Notes: generated from the letters alone by a model not told the origin. Positions 24,446 through 35,847 are shown, counted from the first letter of the stretch. The stretch is 64,000 nucleotides of DNA from Sphingopyxis sp. JAI128 (GCF_014207235.1 NZ_JACHDA010000001.1:682001-746000); one strand, 5' to 3'. Numbers and translations are program-made.

Positions 24446-26167
24446 ATGAAATTCCTTACCATCGCGTTCGCGCTTGCTGCGCTGCTTTCCTCCGCCGCCG
24501 CGCGCGCCGAAGGCTTTCTGAAAGTCGAGGGAACCGATATTGTCGACGGATCGGGCAAACCCGTGATCCTGCGCGGCATGGGGCTTGGCGGCTGGATGCT
24601 GCAGGAAGGCTATATGCTGAAGCTCGGCGAGGTCGGGCAGCAGCACAAGATTCGTGCCAAGCTCGTCGAGCTCGTCGGCGAAGAGCGAACGGCCGCCTTC
24701 TACCGCGCTTGGCTCGACAATCATACCACGCGAGCCGACATCGCCGCGATGGCACAATGGGGCTTCAACTCGGTGCGCTTGCCGATCCATTTCGACCAGC
24801 TCACCCTCCCCGCCCACCAAGAGCCGACGCCGGGGCAGGATACGTGGCACGATGAAGGTTTCGAGCGCATCGACCGCCTGCTCGAATGGAGCAAGGCGAA
24901 CGGCATCTATCTGATCCTCGACCTTCACGCCGCGCCCGGCGGCCAGGGCAACGACCTCGCCATCTCCGACCGCGATCCCGCGAAGCCCTCGCTGTGGCAG
25001 AGCGAGGCGAACCAGCGCAAGACTGTCGCCCTGTGGAAAAAGCTCGCCGCGCGCTACAAGGATGAACCTTGGATCGGCGGCTACGACCTGATCAACGAGC
25101 CCAACTGGAGCTTTTCCACCCCCGGCAAGGGCAATGGCTGCGACGAGACCGAGAACAAGGCGGTATGGGCGCTCCAACAGCGTATCACCAGTGCGATCCG
25201 CGAAGTCGACCAAAAGCATATCGTGATCATCGAGGGCAATTGCTGGGGCAATAATTACAAGGGCCTGCCATCAGCGTGGGACGCCAATCTGGTGCTCAGC
25301 TTCCACAAATATTGGAATCGCAACGACGAAGCGAGCATCGCTGACATCAAAGCGCTGCGCGCAAGCTACAACCGCCCGGTCTGGCTCGGCGAGTCGGGCG
25401 AGAACAGCAACGGCTGGTACCGCGACGCGATCGCGCTGGCGGAGGGCAACGGGATCGGCTGGAATTTCTGGCCGCTCAAAAAGATCGGCTTCAACCAGCC
25501 GCTCGAGATCGTCGCCGGCGATGGCTGGATGAAGATCGTCCGATGGATGACCGGCAAGGGGCCAAAGCCCGCAGCCGACGAGGCTTTTTCCGCGATGATG
25601 GAGCTTGCGGAAAACACGCGGTTCGACCGGAACGTCCCGAAGCCCGACGTCATCGACGCAATGTTCCGTCAGCCGCACGACGCGGGTTACCGTGCTTTCG
25701 TCCCACGCACGCTCGGCCCCGAAGTGGTGACGGTCGCCGCCGCCGACTATGACCTTGGGCCTCCCGGCGCGGCTTACAAGGATGCGGTCGATGCCAATTA
25801 TCATGTCGCGACCGGCGGCGAGCGGACGCCATGGAACAACGGCACCACCTATCGCAACGACGGCGTCGATCTGGCGCGAGAGGCGGATGGCACGCCCTAT
25901 GTCAGCGATTTTGTCACTGGCGAGTTCATGCGCTACAGCGCCGATGTCGCGAAGGCCGGTCGCTGGACCGTCAGCGCACGGGTGCGATCAGCGAAGGGCG
26001 GCCGCATCGGTATCGATGAACGCGGCGTCGCCGTTCCGCCGGGCACCGCGTGGCGGACCGTGAAGCTCGCCGACATCGACCTGCTCGCCGGCCCCGGCAC
26101 CGCGACTCTGCGGGCGATCGCTTGCGACGATTGCGAGGTGGCCGACCTGATCTTCACGCCTCGCTGA
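24446..26167 (+). CDS. Secreted GH5 family glycoside hydrolase with C-terminal CBM-like domain
   Basis: 573 residues. Signal peptide (about 1-21, ending AARAEG). The GH5 barrel covers about 25-340: RGMGLGGWMLQEGY, NSVRLPIHFD, the acid/base Glu in DLINEPNW, and the nucleophile Glu in VWLGESGEN. Residues about 420-573 form a beta-rich carbohydrate-binding-like domain (FMRYSADVAKAGRWTVSARV), similar to CBM6/35-type modules appended to glucanases. Likely an endo-beta-glucanase or related enzyme; the substrate is not settled. Upstream, at 24408-24423, GATAACGTT hints at a LacI-type operator, but symmetry is poor. Confidence 0.8.
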   Translation: MKFLTIAFALAALLSSAAARAEGFLKVEGTDIVDGSGKPVILRGMGLGGWMLQEGYMLKLGEVGQQHKIRAKLVELVGEERTAAFYRAWLDNHTTRADIAAMAQWGFNSVRLPIHFDQLTLPAHQEPTPGQDTWHDEGFERIDRLLEWSKANGIYLILDLHAAPGGQGNDLAISDRDPAKPSLWQSEANQRKTVALWKKLAARYKDEPWIGGYDLINEPNWSFSTPGKGNGCDETENKAVWALQQRITSAIREVDQKHIVIIEGNCWGNNYKGLPSAWDANLVLSFHKYWNRNDEASIADIKALRASYNRPVWLGESGENSNGWYRDAIALAEGNGIGWNFWPLKKIGFNQPLEIVAGDGWMKIVRWMTGKGPKPAADEAFSAMMELAENTRFDRNVPKPDVIDAMFRQPHDAGYRAFVPRTLGPEVVTVAAADYDLGPPGAAYKDAVDANYHVATGGERTPWNNGTTYRNDGVDLAREADGTPYVSDFVTGEFMRYSADVAKAGRWTVSARVRSAKGGRIGIDERGVAVPPGTAWRTVKLADIDLLAGPGTATLRAIACDDCEVADLIFTPR

Positions 26168-26237
26168 CGCGGAACCCATCTTCTTTCTGCGCGTCCTCTT
26201 TGCACAAGCGGACGGGGCGCGCAGTGGAGGATATCTT

Positions 26238-26750
26238 ATGTCCATGATCGCCGTCTTTTTCGGTCGCCTGTTCATCGCAGTTATTTTCATCGTGTCGGGC
26301 ATCAACAAGCTGATCCATGTCAATGATACCAATGCGATGATCGCCGCCGCGGGGCTGCCCGGCGGGCTCGCGATCCCGACCGGGCTGTTCGAACTGATCG
26401 CGGGCGCCTGCCTTGCACTTGGCGTCGCGACCCGTCTGTGGTCGATCCTGCTCGCCGCCTTCGTGCTCCTCACCATCCTGTTCTTCCACCGCGAATTCAC
26501 CGACCCGGTGCAGGCGGCGGCGGCGATGAAAAATCTCGCGATCGCGGGGGGCCTGCTCTGCCTCTTCGGCTATGGGCATACGCGCTGGAGTTACGACGCG
26601 CTGCGCCAGCGCCGCCGCGACGAACTCGCCGCGCACCGCGCGCAGCAGCATGCGACGGAGGCCGAACTGCGGGCGGCGCGCGCCGAGGGACGAGCCGAAG
26701 CGGTCGGCGCGCCGGTGGTTGTCGAAAAACGCCCCTTCTGGCGTCGCTGA
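26238..26750 (+). CDS. DoxX family membrane protein
   Basis: 170 residues with four predicted membrane helices in about 5-118, including FGRLFIAVIFIVSGINKL, the DoxX signature, and GLFELIAGACLALGVATRL. A long charged cytoplasmic tail (about 120-170, REAAR-rich) follows and is unusual in length. DoxX proteins are poorly understood; some relate to quinone or redox homeostasis. No operon partner is evident. Confidence 0.85.
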   Translation: MSMIAVFFGRLFIAVIFIVSGINKLIHVNDTNAMIAAAGLPGGLAIPTGLFELIAGACLALGVATRLWSILLAAFVLLTILFFHREFTDPVQAAAAMKNLAIAGGLLCLFGYGHTRWSYDALRQRRRDELAAHRAQQHATEAELRAARAEGRAEAVGAPVVVEKRPFWRR

Positions 26751-26792
26751 CGCTTCGGACTTGGCATCAGGGTCGCGCTGCGCTAGCCTTCA

Positions 26793-26810
26793 CTTAACGT
26801 TTACGTAAAG
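26793..26810. promoter_or_regulatory. Palindromic candidate operator
   Basis: CTTAACGTTTACGTAAAG, 13 bases before the next ATG, is an imperfect 18-bp palindrome containing the perfect 10-mer TTTACGTAAA. ACGTnnACGT-like palindromes close to start sites are typical of MerR-family regulators of acyl-CoA or branched-chain amino-acid catabolism. That assignment is inference, and no such regulator gene is nearby. Confidence 0.35.
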
Positions 26811-26822
26811 GGAGGGTTTGCC

Positions 26823-27989
26823 ATGGCGTCCCGCGATCTTGACATCATCGTCTATGGCGCGACGGGTTTTACCGGCCGTCTCGTCGCCGAATATCTGGCG
26901 CATCATTACAGGGATCGCAAGGGCGCGCCCAAATGGGCGATGGCGGGGCGCAGCCTGGCGAAGCTGGCCGAGGTTCGCGACCTGATCGGCGCCGAAGAGG
27001 AAACGCCGCTGATCGTCGCCGATGCAAGCGATCCCGCGAGCCTCGACAAGATGGCGGCAAGCACGAAGGTCGTGCTGACCACCGTCGGCCCCTATCAGCT
27101 CTATGGCGGCGAACTCGTTGCCGCATGCGTCCGCGCGGGCACCGCCTATGCCGATCTGTGCGGTGAACCCGGCTGGATGCGAGAGATGATCGACGAACAT
27201 GAGGCCGCGGCAAAGGCATCGGGCGCGCGCATTACCTTCAGCTGCGGTTTCGATTCGATTCCGTTCGACCTTGGCGTCCATTTCCTGCAGGCCGAGGCGG
27301 TCCGCCGCCACGGCAAGCCCGCGCCGCGCGTCAAGGGCCGCGTGCGCAAGATGCAGGGCGGTGCGTCGGGCGGCACAATCGCGAGCCTGACTGAAACGCT
27401 GAAGGCGATCGCGAAAAAGCCGTCGCTCGCGTTGCTCCTCAAATCCTCTTTCGCGCTGACTCCTGGCTTTGAAGGGCCGTCGCAGCCGACTGGCCTTATC
27501 CCCGAATATGACGGTGCGACGGGTACTTGGACCGCCCCCTTCGTGATGGCCCCGATCAACACCAAGAATGTCCACCGTACCAATTTCCTGCTCGGCCATC
27601 CGTGGGGCGCGAACCTGGTCTATGACGAAATGATGATGACGACGATCGGCGACGCCGGCAAGGCGATGGCCGAAGCAATGGCGAAGGCGAACCCCTTCGA
27701 CCCCAGCATCAAACCCGGCGACGGTCCGAGCAAGGAGCAGCGCGAGAGCGGCTTCTACGACCTGCTATTCATCGGCGAATATCCCGACGGCACCACCGTC
27801 CGCGCCTCGGTGCAGGGCGACAGGGACCCCGGCTATGGCTCGACGTCGAAGATGCTCGCCGAAACGGGCATGGCGCTGCTCGAAAACAAGGGCGCAGGTG
27901 GCGTGTGGACGCCCGGCGCGCTGCTGGGCGACGCGCTGATCGCGCGGCTGACCGCAAACGCCGGACTGACCTTTCAGATCGAGGAATAG
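26823..27989 (+). CDS. Saccharopine-dehydrogenase-like / trans-acting enoyl reductase family protein
   Basis: 388 residues. The N-terminal Rossmann motif VYGATGFTGRLVAEYLA (about 10-26) is followed by a NADPH-binding pattern. VLTTVGPYQLYGGELVAACV and CGEPGWMRE are shared with mycobacterial trans-acting enoyl reductases and eukaryotic saccharopine-dehydrogenase-like oxidoreductases. The substrate is unknown. It is coupled at 7 bases with a thioesterase gene, which suggests acyl-CoA or lipid metabolism. AGGGAGGG is a strong ribosome site. Confidence 0.8.
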   Translation: MASRDLDIIVYGATGFTGRLVAEYLAHHYRDRKGAPKWAMAGRSLAKLAEVRDLIGAEEETPLIVADASDPASLDKMAASTKVVLTTVGPYQLYGGELVAACVRAGTAYADLCGEPGWMREMIDEHEAAAKASGARITFSCGFDSIPFDLGVHFLQAEAVRRHGKPAPRVKGRVRKMQGGASGGTIASLTETLKAIAKKPSLALLLKSSFALTPGFEGPSQPTGLIPEYDGATGTWTAPFVMAPINTKNVHRTNFLLGHPWGANLVYDEMMMTTIGDAGKAMAEAMAKANPFDPSIKPGDGPSKEQRESGFYDLLFIGEYPDGTTVRASVQGDRDPGYGSTSKMLAETGMALLENKGAGGVWTPGALLGDALIARLTANAGLTFQIEE

Positions 27990-27996
27990 CGACGCG

Positions 27997-28797
27997 ATGA
28001 CCACTTCTCCCAGCGCGCTCGACGCGCTGCTCTCCACGCTGCGCGTCGAAGATAACGTCGCAAGGGCGCATATCGACGAAGGATGGATGCAGGGCCGCAC
28101 GGCCTATGGAGGAATCAGCTCGGCGGTTGCGCTGGCCGGCGCGATGGCGCTCCATCCGATCGAGAAGCCGCTCCGCTATGCGCAGATCAGCTTCGTAGGC
28201 CCCGTCGGCGGCGACTGCACGGTCGAAACGCGACTGCTGCGCCAGTCCAAATCCTCGCTGTTCATCGACGCCGGAGTATCGAGCGACCAGGGGTTCGGGA
28301 CGGCTGCACTGTTTGCCTTTTCCGGCGACCGAGCGAGCCATCTCGACCATAACCGGCTGACGATGCCGGAGGCGCCCGCCCCCGAAACGCTCGAACCAGT
28401 GCCCGACCATAGGGCGCGGCCCAGCTTCGTGCGTCATTTCGACATGCGGCCGACCACCGGCCCGCGCTTCGCGTGGAAAAGCGAGGTTGGCGAATATCTG
28501 ACCTGGGTGCGCTTCGTCGAGGAACCCGCCTGCCACCCCGCGGTCGCGCTGATCGCGATGGGCGACGCGCTGCCCCCCGCCGCAATGGCGCTGTTCAGCG
28601 AATTCGGGCCGATCAGTTCCATGAACTGGACGGTCAACATGCTGACCGGAACGCCGCAGACCGATGACGGCTGGTGGCTCTTGTCGGCCAAGACCGGCTA
28701 TGCCCGCCACGGCCTGTCGGTGCAGGACATGATGCTGTGGAACCGCGCAGGCGAACCGATCCTGAGCGGCAGTCAGGCGATCGCGATCTACGCCTGA
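27997..28797 (+). CDS. Acyl-CoA thioesterase (double hot-dog, TesB-like)
   Basis: 266 residues. Two hot-dog halves are apparent: an N-terminal one with GRTAYGGISSAVALAGA and a C-terminal one with the WLLSAKTGYARHGLSVQDMMLWNR motif ahead of the GSQAIAIY end, both typical of the TesB/4HBT_3 family. Hydrolyses acyl-CoA to free acid. It forms a two-gene operon with the oxidoreductase above and is closed by a bidirectional terminator. Confidence 0.85.
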   Translation: MTTSPSALDALLSTLRVEDNVARAHIDEGWMQGRTAYGGISSAVALAGAMALHPIEKPLRYAQISFVGPVGGDCTVETRLLRQSKSSLFIDAGVSSDQGFGTAALFAFSGDRASHLDHNRLTMPEAPAPETLEPVPDHRARPSFVRHFDMRPTTGPRFAWKSEVGEYLTWVRFVEEPACHPAVALIAMGDALPPAAMALFSEFGPISSMNWTVNMLTGTPQTDDGWWLLSAKTGYARHGLSVQDMMLWNRAGEPILSGSQAIAIYA

Positions 28798-28902
28798 TAT
28801 CGGCGCATCCACGGCGGGGATCGAGTAAGGCGGGCGGCCGATGGCCGCCGGACGCGTCCCTGTTTCCGGGAGATCCGTTCGGCGATGCTGGTGGCCGGAG
28901 AC

Positions 28903-28933
28903 AAAAAAGGCCCGCTCGCGCGGGCCGTTTTTT
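28903..28933. terminator. Bidirectional terminator
   Basis: AAAAAA precedes GGCCCGC (28909-28915), TCGC is the loop, then GCGGGCC (28920-28926) and G plus TTTTTT. The stem with A-run and T-run on either side can stop the thioesterase transcript and the oppositely directed tRNA-Ala transcript. Confidence 0.85.
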
Positions 28934-28937
28934 GTAA

Positions 28938-29013
28938 TGGTGGAGCCTAGCGGGATCGAACCGCTGACCTCCTGCATGCCATGCAGGCGCTCTCCCAGCT
29001 GAGCTAAGGCCCC
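28938..29013 (-). tRNA. tRNA-Ala, anticodon GGC
   Basis: 76 bases on the minus strand. GGGGCCT pairs with AGGCTCC before A-CCA (encoded). The anticodon arm CCTGC-ATGGCAT-GCAGG gives anticodon GGC. D-arm TAGCTCAGCTGGGAGAGC and T-arm GGTTCGATCCC are standard. Confidence 0.95.
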
Positions 29014-29130
29014 GTGCCATTTCGCGTGTCGCGCCGAGCGGTGCGACCGGGACGCCGCCTTTAGCAGCGCCGCCGCGCGATGCAAGGGGCCAAATCATCT
29101 TTCGATGCTTTTTTGCCCCCTGCCGGAAAA

Positions 29131-29457
29131 TCAGCCTTCGTCGTCCTCATCGTCGCCCGTCGCGACACCCAGATCATCGTCGCCACCGAGATCGACGTCG
29201 TTGTCGGGCGAATCGCTGTCCTCGTCGACGTCGACGTCCAGATCCAGATCGTCATCGGCGCCTTCGGGTTCCTTGGCGACCTTGCCGGGCTTTTCGGCTT
29301 CTTCAAAGGGCATCGGCTGCTTCGATTTCAATACCGATTCCGGGATCCAGTTGTAACCGCAATTGATGCAGCTGACCGGATCGTCCTTGGTCAAATCATA
29401 GAATCGGGTGGCGCATTTCGGGCAGCTGCGCTTTGTGCCCCATTCAGCCTTGATCAT
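29131..29457 (-). CDS. TIGR02300 family zinc-ribbon protein
   Basis: 108 residues. An N-terminal zinc ribbon (KRSCPKCATRFYD, then VSCINCGYNW, about 9-37) gives two CxxC knuckles. After it comes a highly acidic tail with long Asp/Glu runs (about 65-108). This is the alphaproteobacterial TIGR02300 family, commonly found divergent from aroA as here. Function unknown; the ribbon suggests nucleic-acid or protein binding. Confidence 0.9.
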   Translation of the reverse strand: MIKAEWGTKRSCPKCATRFYDLTKDDPVSCINCGYNWIPESVLKSKQPMPFEEAEKPGKVAKEPEGADDDLDLDVDVDEDSDSPDNDVDLGGDDDLGVATGDDEDDEG

Positions 29458-29516
29458 AAACGCCTCATAATCCTTTGGAAACAGGATAGAAATATCGGAA
29501 GAGCGACGGCATGTGA

Positions 29517-31540
<2,024 letters not shown>

Positions 31541-31550
31541 GCCTTTTCCC

Positions 31551-31579
31551 TTGCTTCTGCGGGGTTCCGCGCCTATAGG
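31551..31579 (+). promoter_or_regulatory. Candidate sigma-70-type promoter for rpsA leader
   Basis: TTGCTT (31551-31556), a 17-base spacer, then TATAGG (31574-31579), starting 10 bases after the cmk stop. A transcript from here would start near 31586, about 225 bases ahead of rpsA. Confidence 0.5.
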
Positions 31580-31633
31580 CGCCCCGTCCGACAGGCGCTT
31601 TGCCGGTCGAGGCACGGACAGACCGCCACTCCA

Positions 31634-31677
31634 CCCGAGTGTCGGGCGTGACGAGATCGACTCGTCGCGCCCTTTTT
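31634..31677 (+). terminator. Strong terminator inside the rpsA leader (possible attenuator)
   Basis: GGGCGTGACGAG (31644-31655) pairs with CTCGTCGCGCCC (31661-31672) with a single G-T wobble and an ATCGA loop, followed by TTTTT. A smaller stem CCCGA-GTG-TCGGG (31634-31646) shares the GGG and would compete with it. It lies 130 bases before the rpsA ATG. It could end the cmk operon, end a roughly 90-base small RNA, or attenuate rpsA. Confidence 0.75.
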
Positions 31678-31809
31678 GCTTTGCCCGCGCCTTGCCGATC
31701 GAAACGCTTTGAGGATGTCCCGCCTCGCATCCGGCGAACGGGACGGATCGGCCACAAGACCAGCGGAACCAACCGCTTGGCCGGAACAAATGAAGTAAGG
31801 AAACACTCT

Positions 31810-33522
31810 ATGGCCTCTACGGCTTTTCCGTCGCGCGACGATTTCGCCGCGATGCTCGACGAATCGCTGGGTGGTGCTGATGGCGGCTTTGAAGGCCGCG
31901 TCGTCAAGGGCACCGTGACCGCGATCGAAAACGACCTGGCAGTAATCGACATCGGGCTGAAGAGCGAAGGCCGCGTGCCGCTTCGCGAATTCGCGATGCC
32001 GGGCCAGAAGGCCGATCTCAGCGTCGGCGACGAAGTCGAAGTCTATGTCGACCGCGTCGAAAACGCCAATGGTGAAACCATGCTGTCGCGCGACCGTGCT
32101 CGCCGCGAAGCCGCTTGGGACCGCCTCGAAGAAGAATTCAACAAGGAAGCCCGCGTCGAAGGCGTCATCTTCGGCCGCGTCAAGGGCGGCTTCACCGTCG
32201 ACCTCGGCGGCGCCGTGGCCTTCCTGCCCGGTTCGCAGGTCGACATCCGCCCCGTGCGCGACGTTGGCCCGCTCATGGACCTGCCGCAGCCCTTCCAGAT
32301 CCTCAAGATGGATCGCCGCCGCGGCAACATCGTCGTGTCGCGCCGCGCCATTCTGGAAGAAACGCGCGCCGAACAGCGCTCGGGCCTGATCCAGAATCTG
32401 GAAGAAGGCCAGATCATCGAAGGGGCCGTCAAGAACATCACCGATTACGGTGCGTTCGTCGACCTCGGCGGCATCGACGGCCTGCTCCATGTCACCGACA
32501 TGAGCTACAAGCGCGTCAACCACCCGAGCGAGGTCATCAACATCGGTGACACGGTCAAGGTCCAGATCATCCGCATCAACCGCGACACGCAGCGCATCAG
32601 CTTGGGCATGAAGCAGCTCGAAAGCGATCCGTGGGAAGGCGTCGCCGCCAAATACCCGGTCGGCGCGAAGCTGTCGGGCACGGTCACGAACATCACCGAT
32701 TATGGCGCGTTCGTCGAACTGGAAGCCGGCATCGAAGGCCTGGTCCACGTCAGCGAAATGTCGTGGGTCAAGAAGAACGTCCACCCCGGCAAGATCGTCT
32801 CGACCAGCCAGGAAGTCGACGTCATCGTGCTCGAAGTCGACAGCGAGAAGCGCCGCATCTCGCTTGGCCTCAAGCAGGCCCAGTCGAACCCGTGGGGCGC
32901 CTTTGCCGAAGCCCACCCGGTCGGTTCGGTCGTCGAAGGCGAAGTCAAGAATGCGACTGAATTCGGCCTGTTCGTCGGCCTGCCCGGCGACGTCGACGGC
33001 ATGGTCCACATGTCGGATATCGCCTGGGGTATCTCGGGCGAAGAAGCGCTGCACCTCCACCGCAAGGGCGAGGCCGTGCAGGTCGTCGTTCTCGACGTCG
33101 ATGTCGAGAAGGAACGCATCAGCCTCGGCATCAAGCAGCTTGAAAAGGGTGCTCCGGCCGTCGGCGGCGGCGTTGCCGCAGCCGGTTCGCTGAAGAAGAA
33201 TGACATCGTCACCGTCTCGGTTCTCGAAGTCCGCGACAACGGCCTCGAAGTCCAGGCCGGCGAAGATGGCGCCACCGGCTTCATCAAGCGCGCCGACCTT
33301 GGGCGCGACCGCGACGAACAGCGCGCCGAACGCTATCAGGTCGGCCAGAAGTTCGATGCAATGGTCATCGGCTTCGACCGTTCGAAAAAGCCGAACTTCT
33401 CGGTCAAGGCGATGCAGATCGCCGAAGAGAAGGAAGCCGTCGCGCAGTACGGATCGTCGGACTCGGGTGCCTCGCTCGGCGACATCCTCGGCGAGGCGCT
33501 GAAGGCCGGCAAGAAGGATTAA
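31810..33522 (+). CDS. rpsA: 30S ribosomal protein S1
   Basis: 570 residues. Six S1 (OB-fold) repeats are visible: about 28-95, 112-178, 195-265, 280-350, 367-440 and 453-522. Repeats 3 and 4 are the best matches (NITDYGAFVDLGGIDGLLHV and NITDYGAFVELEAGIEGLVH). It helps the 30S subunit recruit mRNA. ATG 31810 follows AAGTAAGGAAAC. S1 is commonly autoregulated through its own leader, which fits the structured 5' region. A strong terminator follows. Confidence 0.97.
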   Translation: MASTAFPSRDDFAAMLDESLGGADGGFEGRVVKGTVTAIENDLAVIDIGLKSEGRVPLREFAMPGQKADLSVGDEVEVYVDRVENANGETMLSRDRARREAAWDRLEEEFNKEARVEGVIFGRVKGGFTVDLGGAVAFLPGSQVDIRPVRDVGPLMDLPQPFQILKMDRRRGNIVVSRRAILEETRAEQRSGLIQNLEEGQIIEGAVKNITDYGAFVDLGGIDGLLHVTDMSYKRVNHPSEVINIGDTVKVQIIRINRDTQRISLGMKQLESDPWEGVAAKYPVGAKLSGTVTNITDYGAFVELEAGIEGLVHVSEMSWVKKNVHPGKIVSTSQEVDVIVLEVDSEKRRISLGLKQAQSNPWGAFAEAHPVGSVVEGEVKNATEFGLFVGLPGDVDGMVHMSDIAWGISGEEALHLHRKGEAVQVVVLDVDVEKERISLGIKQLEKGAPAVGGGVAAAGSLKKNDIVTVSVLEVRDNGLEVQAGEDGATGFIKRADLGRDRDEQRAERYQVGQKFDAMVIGFDRSKKPNFSVKAMQIAEEKEAVAQYGSSDSGASLGDILGEALKAGKKD

Positions 33523-33550
33523 TTCCTCCTTCCGCCGTCAGGCGAAACGA

Positions 33551-33587
33551 AAGGCCCGCAGAGTGTCCCTCTGCGGGCCTTTTTCTT
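33551..33587 (+). terminator. rpsA terminator
   Basis: AAGGCCCGCAGAG (33551-33563) and CTCTGCGGGCCTT (33569-33581) form a perfect 13-bp stem around TGTCC, followed by TTTCTTT. Confidence 0.95.
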
Positions 33588-33600
33588 TCAGTGATATATT

Positions 33601-33628
33601 TTGACCCAATGGTGATTCATGATACCCT
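33601..33628 (+). promoter_or_regulatory. Candidate promoter for ihfB
   Basis: TTGACC (33601-33606), a 16-base spacer, and TACCCT (33623-33628) lie just after the rpsA terminator and about 100 bases before ihfB. A more AT-rich TATATATATT stretch at about 33703 is an alternative. Confidence 0.35.
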
Positions 33629-33725
33629 CCGCCCGCGTTGGGAGGGGTCTCGCGCACTATGAATCGGCAACGTCCGGAATCCTGCCTCGGCGGGAAAGCG
33701 TGGCTATATATATTAGGGGAAGCAG

Positions 33726-34004
33726 ATGATCCGGTCAGAACTGGTTCAGAAGATCGCGAGCGAAAACAGCGATCTGCGGCTCGAGGAAGTCGAGCGCATC
33801 GTCGATCTTTTCTTCGATTCCATTGTCGACCAGCTTGCCGCGGGCGGCCGCGTCGAATTGCGCGGATTCGGCGCGTTTTCGACCCGCTCGCGCGAATCGC
33901 GCACGGGCCGCAATCCCCGCACCGGCGCGGCGGTCGAGGTGAAGGCGAAGAACGTGCCCTATTTCAAACCGGGCAAGGAAATGCGCGAGCGCCTGAACAG
34001 CTGA
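33726..34004 (+). CDS. ihfB: Integration host factor subunit beta
   Basis: 92 residues. DNA-bending nucleoid protein of the HU/IHF family. Opens [14 protein letters not shown], has the conserved [19 protein letters not shown] segment (about 41-59) and the beta-arm [24 protein letters not shown] with the intercalating Pro in RNPRTG. It follows rpsA, the usual order, but has its own terminator-separated promoter region. Confidence 0.95.
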   Translation: MIRSELVQKIASENSDLRLEEVERIVDLFFDSIVDQLAAGGRVELRGFGAFSTRSRESRTGRNPRTGAAVEVKAKNVPYFKPGKEMRERLNS

Positions 34005-34044
34005 TATCACCCCACGGGATATCGGCTAGCAGGCCGTCACCGGC

Positions 34045-34812
34045 CTAGTTTTTCAACCGGTACCCCGTGCGGAACATCCAGAAAATTACGCCGAGGCAGA
34101 GCGTCAGGAAAAGCGCGACTGCGCCCATGCTGACCTCGATCCCCACATCGCCTTTGCCGAAGAAGGTCCAGCGAAAGCCGCTGATCAGGTAAACGACGGG
34201 GTTGAACAGCGTAACCGTCCGCCACGCCGCCGGCAGCATGTCGAGCGAATAGAAGGCGCCGCCAAGAAAGGTCAGCGGATAGATGACCAGCATCGGGATC
34301 ACCTGAAGCTGCTCGAAACTCTTGGCCCATATGCCGATGATAAAGCCGAACAGGCAAAAGGTCACCGCCATCAGGATCATGAAGGCGGCCATCAGCAACG
34401 GATGCGCGACCTGGACATCGACGAAGAGGTGGGCGGTGGCGAAGATGATTGTTCCGATGATCACCGACTTCGTCGCCGCGGCGCCGACATAGGCGATCAC
34501 GGTTTCGAGCGGCGACAGCGGCGCCGACAGCATTTCGTAGATCGTGCCCGTCCATTTGGGCATATAGATGCCGAAAGACGAATTGCTGATGCTTTCGGTG
34601 AACATCGTCAGCATCATCAGCCCGGGCACAATGAACGCGCCATAGGGGACATCGCCGACCTCGGTCATCCGGCTTCCGATCGCCGATCCGAAAACGACGA
34701 AATAGAGCGCAGTCGTGATGACGGGCAGCATCAGGCTGGTCCAGAAAGTGCGGCCGAAGCGCGCCATTTCGAAGAGGTAGATGGCGCGGATGCCGCGAAT
34801 GTTCGAAATCAT
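34045..34812 (-). CDS. ABC-2 type transporter permease
   Basis: 255 residues with six predicted membrane helices; ABC-2 signature region [25 protein letters not shown] (split here as [14 protein letters not shown] and LFNPVVYLI) near 190-215. Together with the ATPase gene, which it overlaps by 4 bases, it makes a two-component exporter, likely working as dimers of each. The substrate (polysaccharide, lipid or drug) is not evident. It is the second gene of the operon and is convergent with ihfB. Confidence 0.9.
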   Translation of the reverse strand: MISNIRGIRAIYLFEMARFGRTFWTSLMLPVITTALYFVVFGSAIGSRMTEVGDVPYGAFIVPGLMMLTMFTESISNSSFGIYMPKWTGTIYEMLSAPLSPLETVIAYVGAAATKSVIIGTIIFATAHLFVDVQVAHPLLMAAFMILMAVTFCLFGFIIGIWAKSFEQLQVIPMLVIYPLTFLGGAFYSLDMLPAAWRTVTLFNPVVYLISGFRWTFFGKGDVGIEVSMGAVALFLTLCLGVIFWMFRTGYRLKN

Positions 34813-35756
34813 GCCGCCGCTCCTGCCGCGCTCTTGTCCTCATGCACCAGCCCGACGAAAATATCCTCGAGCGAGCTTTGCTTCGTGTGCAGATCCTTGA
34901 AGCCGATCCCGATGTCGCTCATCCGCCGCAGCAGCGATGGGACCCCCGTGGCTTCGGCATGGCTGTCGAATTCATAGATCAGCTCGTTGCCGTCGCCCGC
35001 GAGTTCGAGGCTCCACTGGGCAAGGTCTTCGGGCACCGCGGCCAGCGGTTCGGCAAGGTTGAGCGTCAGCGTCTTGCGCCCGAGTTTCTTGATCAGCGCA
35101 TTTTTTTCCTCGACGAGGATCAGCTTGCCGTGGCTGATCACCCCCACGCGGTCGGCCATTTCCTCGGCCTCCTCGATATAATGCGTCGTCAGGATGATCG
35201 TCACGCCGCGTTCGCGCAGCCCGCGGACCATGTTCCACATGTCGCGGCGCAGCTCGACGTCGACACCCGCGGTGGGTTCGTCGAGAAACAGGATGTCGGG
35301 CTCGTGACTGAGTGCCTTCGCGATCATCACGCGCCGCTTCATGCCGCCTGACAATTCCATAATTTTCGACGAGCGCTTGTCCCACAGCGACAGGTCGCGG
35401 AGCAATTGTTCGATGAACGCCGCGTCCTTGGGTTTGCCGAACAGCCCGCGAGAGAAGCTGACCGTCGCGAGCACCGTTTCGAACGCGTCGGTATGCAATT
35501 CCTGCGGCACCAGCCCGATCATCGAGCGGGCGGCGCGATAATCACGCGCATGGTCGTGCCCGCCGACCGTCACCGTGCCGGCGCTGGCCGTCACGATGCC
35601 GCAGACGATGCTGATCATCGTCGTCTTGCCCGCCCCATTCGGTCCGAGCAGGGCGAAAATCTCGCCCTTGTTGATGGTGAGGTCGACATCGCTGAGTGCC
35701 GTGTGACCGCTTTGATAGGTTTTGCCGAGGCCGGAGATTTCAAGGACTGGAGTCAT
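34809..35756 (-). CDS. ABC transporter ATP-binding protein (exporter type)
   Basis: 315 residues. Walker [13 protein letters not shown] (about 34-45), signature LSGGMKRRV, Walker [13 protein letters not shown], and switch His in [12 protein letters not shown]. The C-terminal 90 residues (after [10 protein letters not shown]) are the DUF4162-like extension seen in DrrA/CcmA-type exporters. The ATG at 35756 is preferred; the longer frame reading through the tRNA-Leu region from 35915 is not credible. Confidence 0.9.
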   Translation of the reverse strand: MTPVLEISGLGKTYQSGHTALSDVDLTINKGEIFALLGPNGAGKTTMISIVCGIVTASAGTVTVGGHDHARDYRAARSMIGLVPQELHTDAFETVLATVSFSRGLFGKPKDAAFIEQLLRDLSLWDKRSSKIMELSGGMKRRVMIAKALSHEPDILFLDEPTAGVDVELRRDMWNMVRGLRERGVTIILTTHYIEEAEEMADRVGVISHGKLILVEEKNALIKKLGRKTLTLNLAEPLAAVPEDLAQWSLELAGDGNELIYEFDSHAEATGVPSLLRRMSDIGIGFKDLHTKQSSLEDIFVGLVHEDKSAAGAAA

Positions 35757-35847
35757 GGCACGCCATCTAACCCACCCGCCGCGTGCCGTGAAGCGACAAA
35801 CATCGCTTGACCTCCAACCAGGCATCGGCTTGACCGGCGTCGACCGT

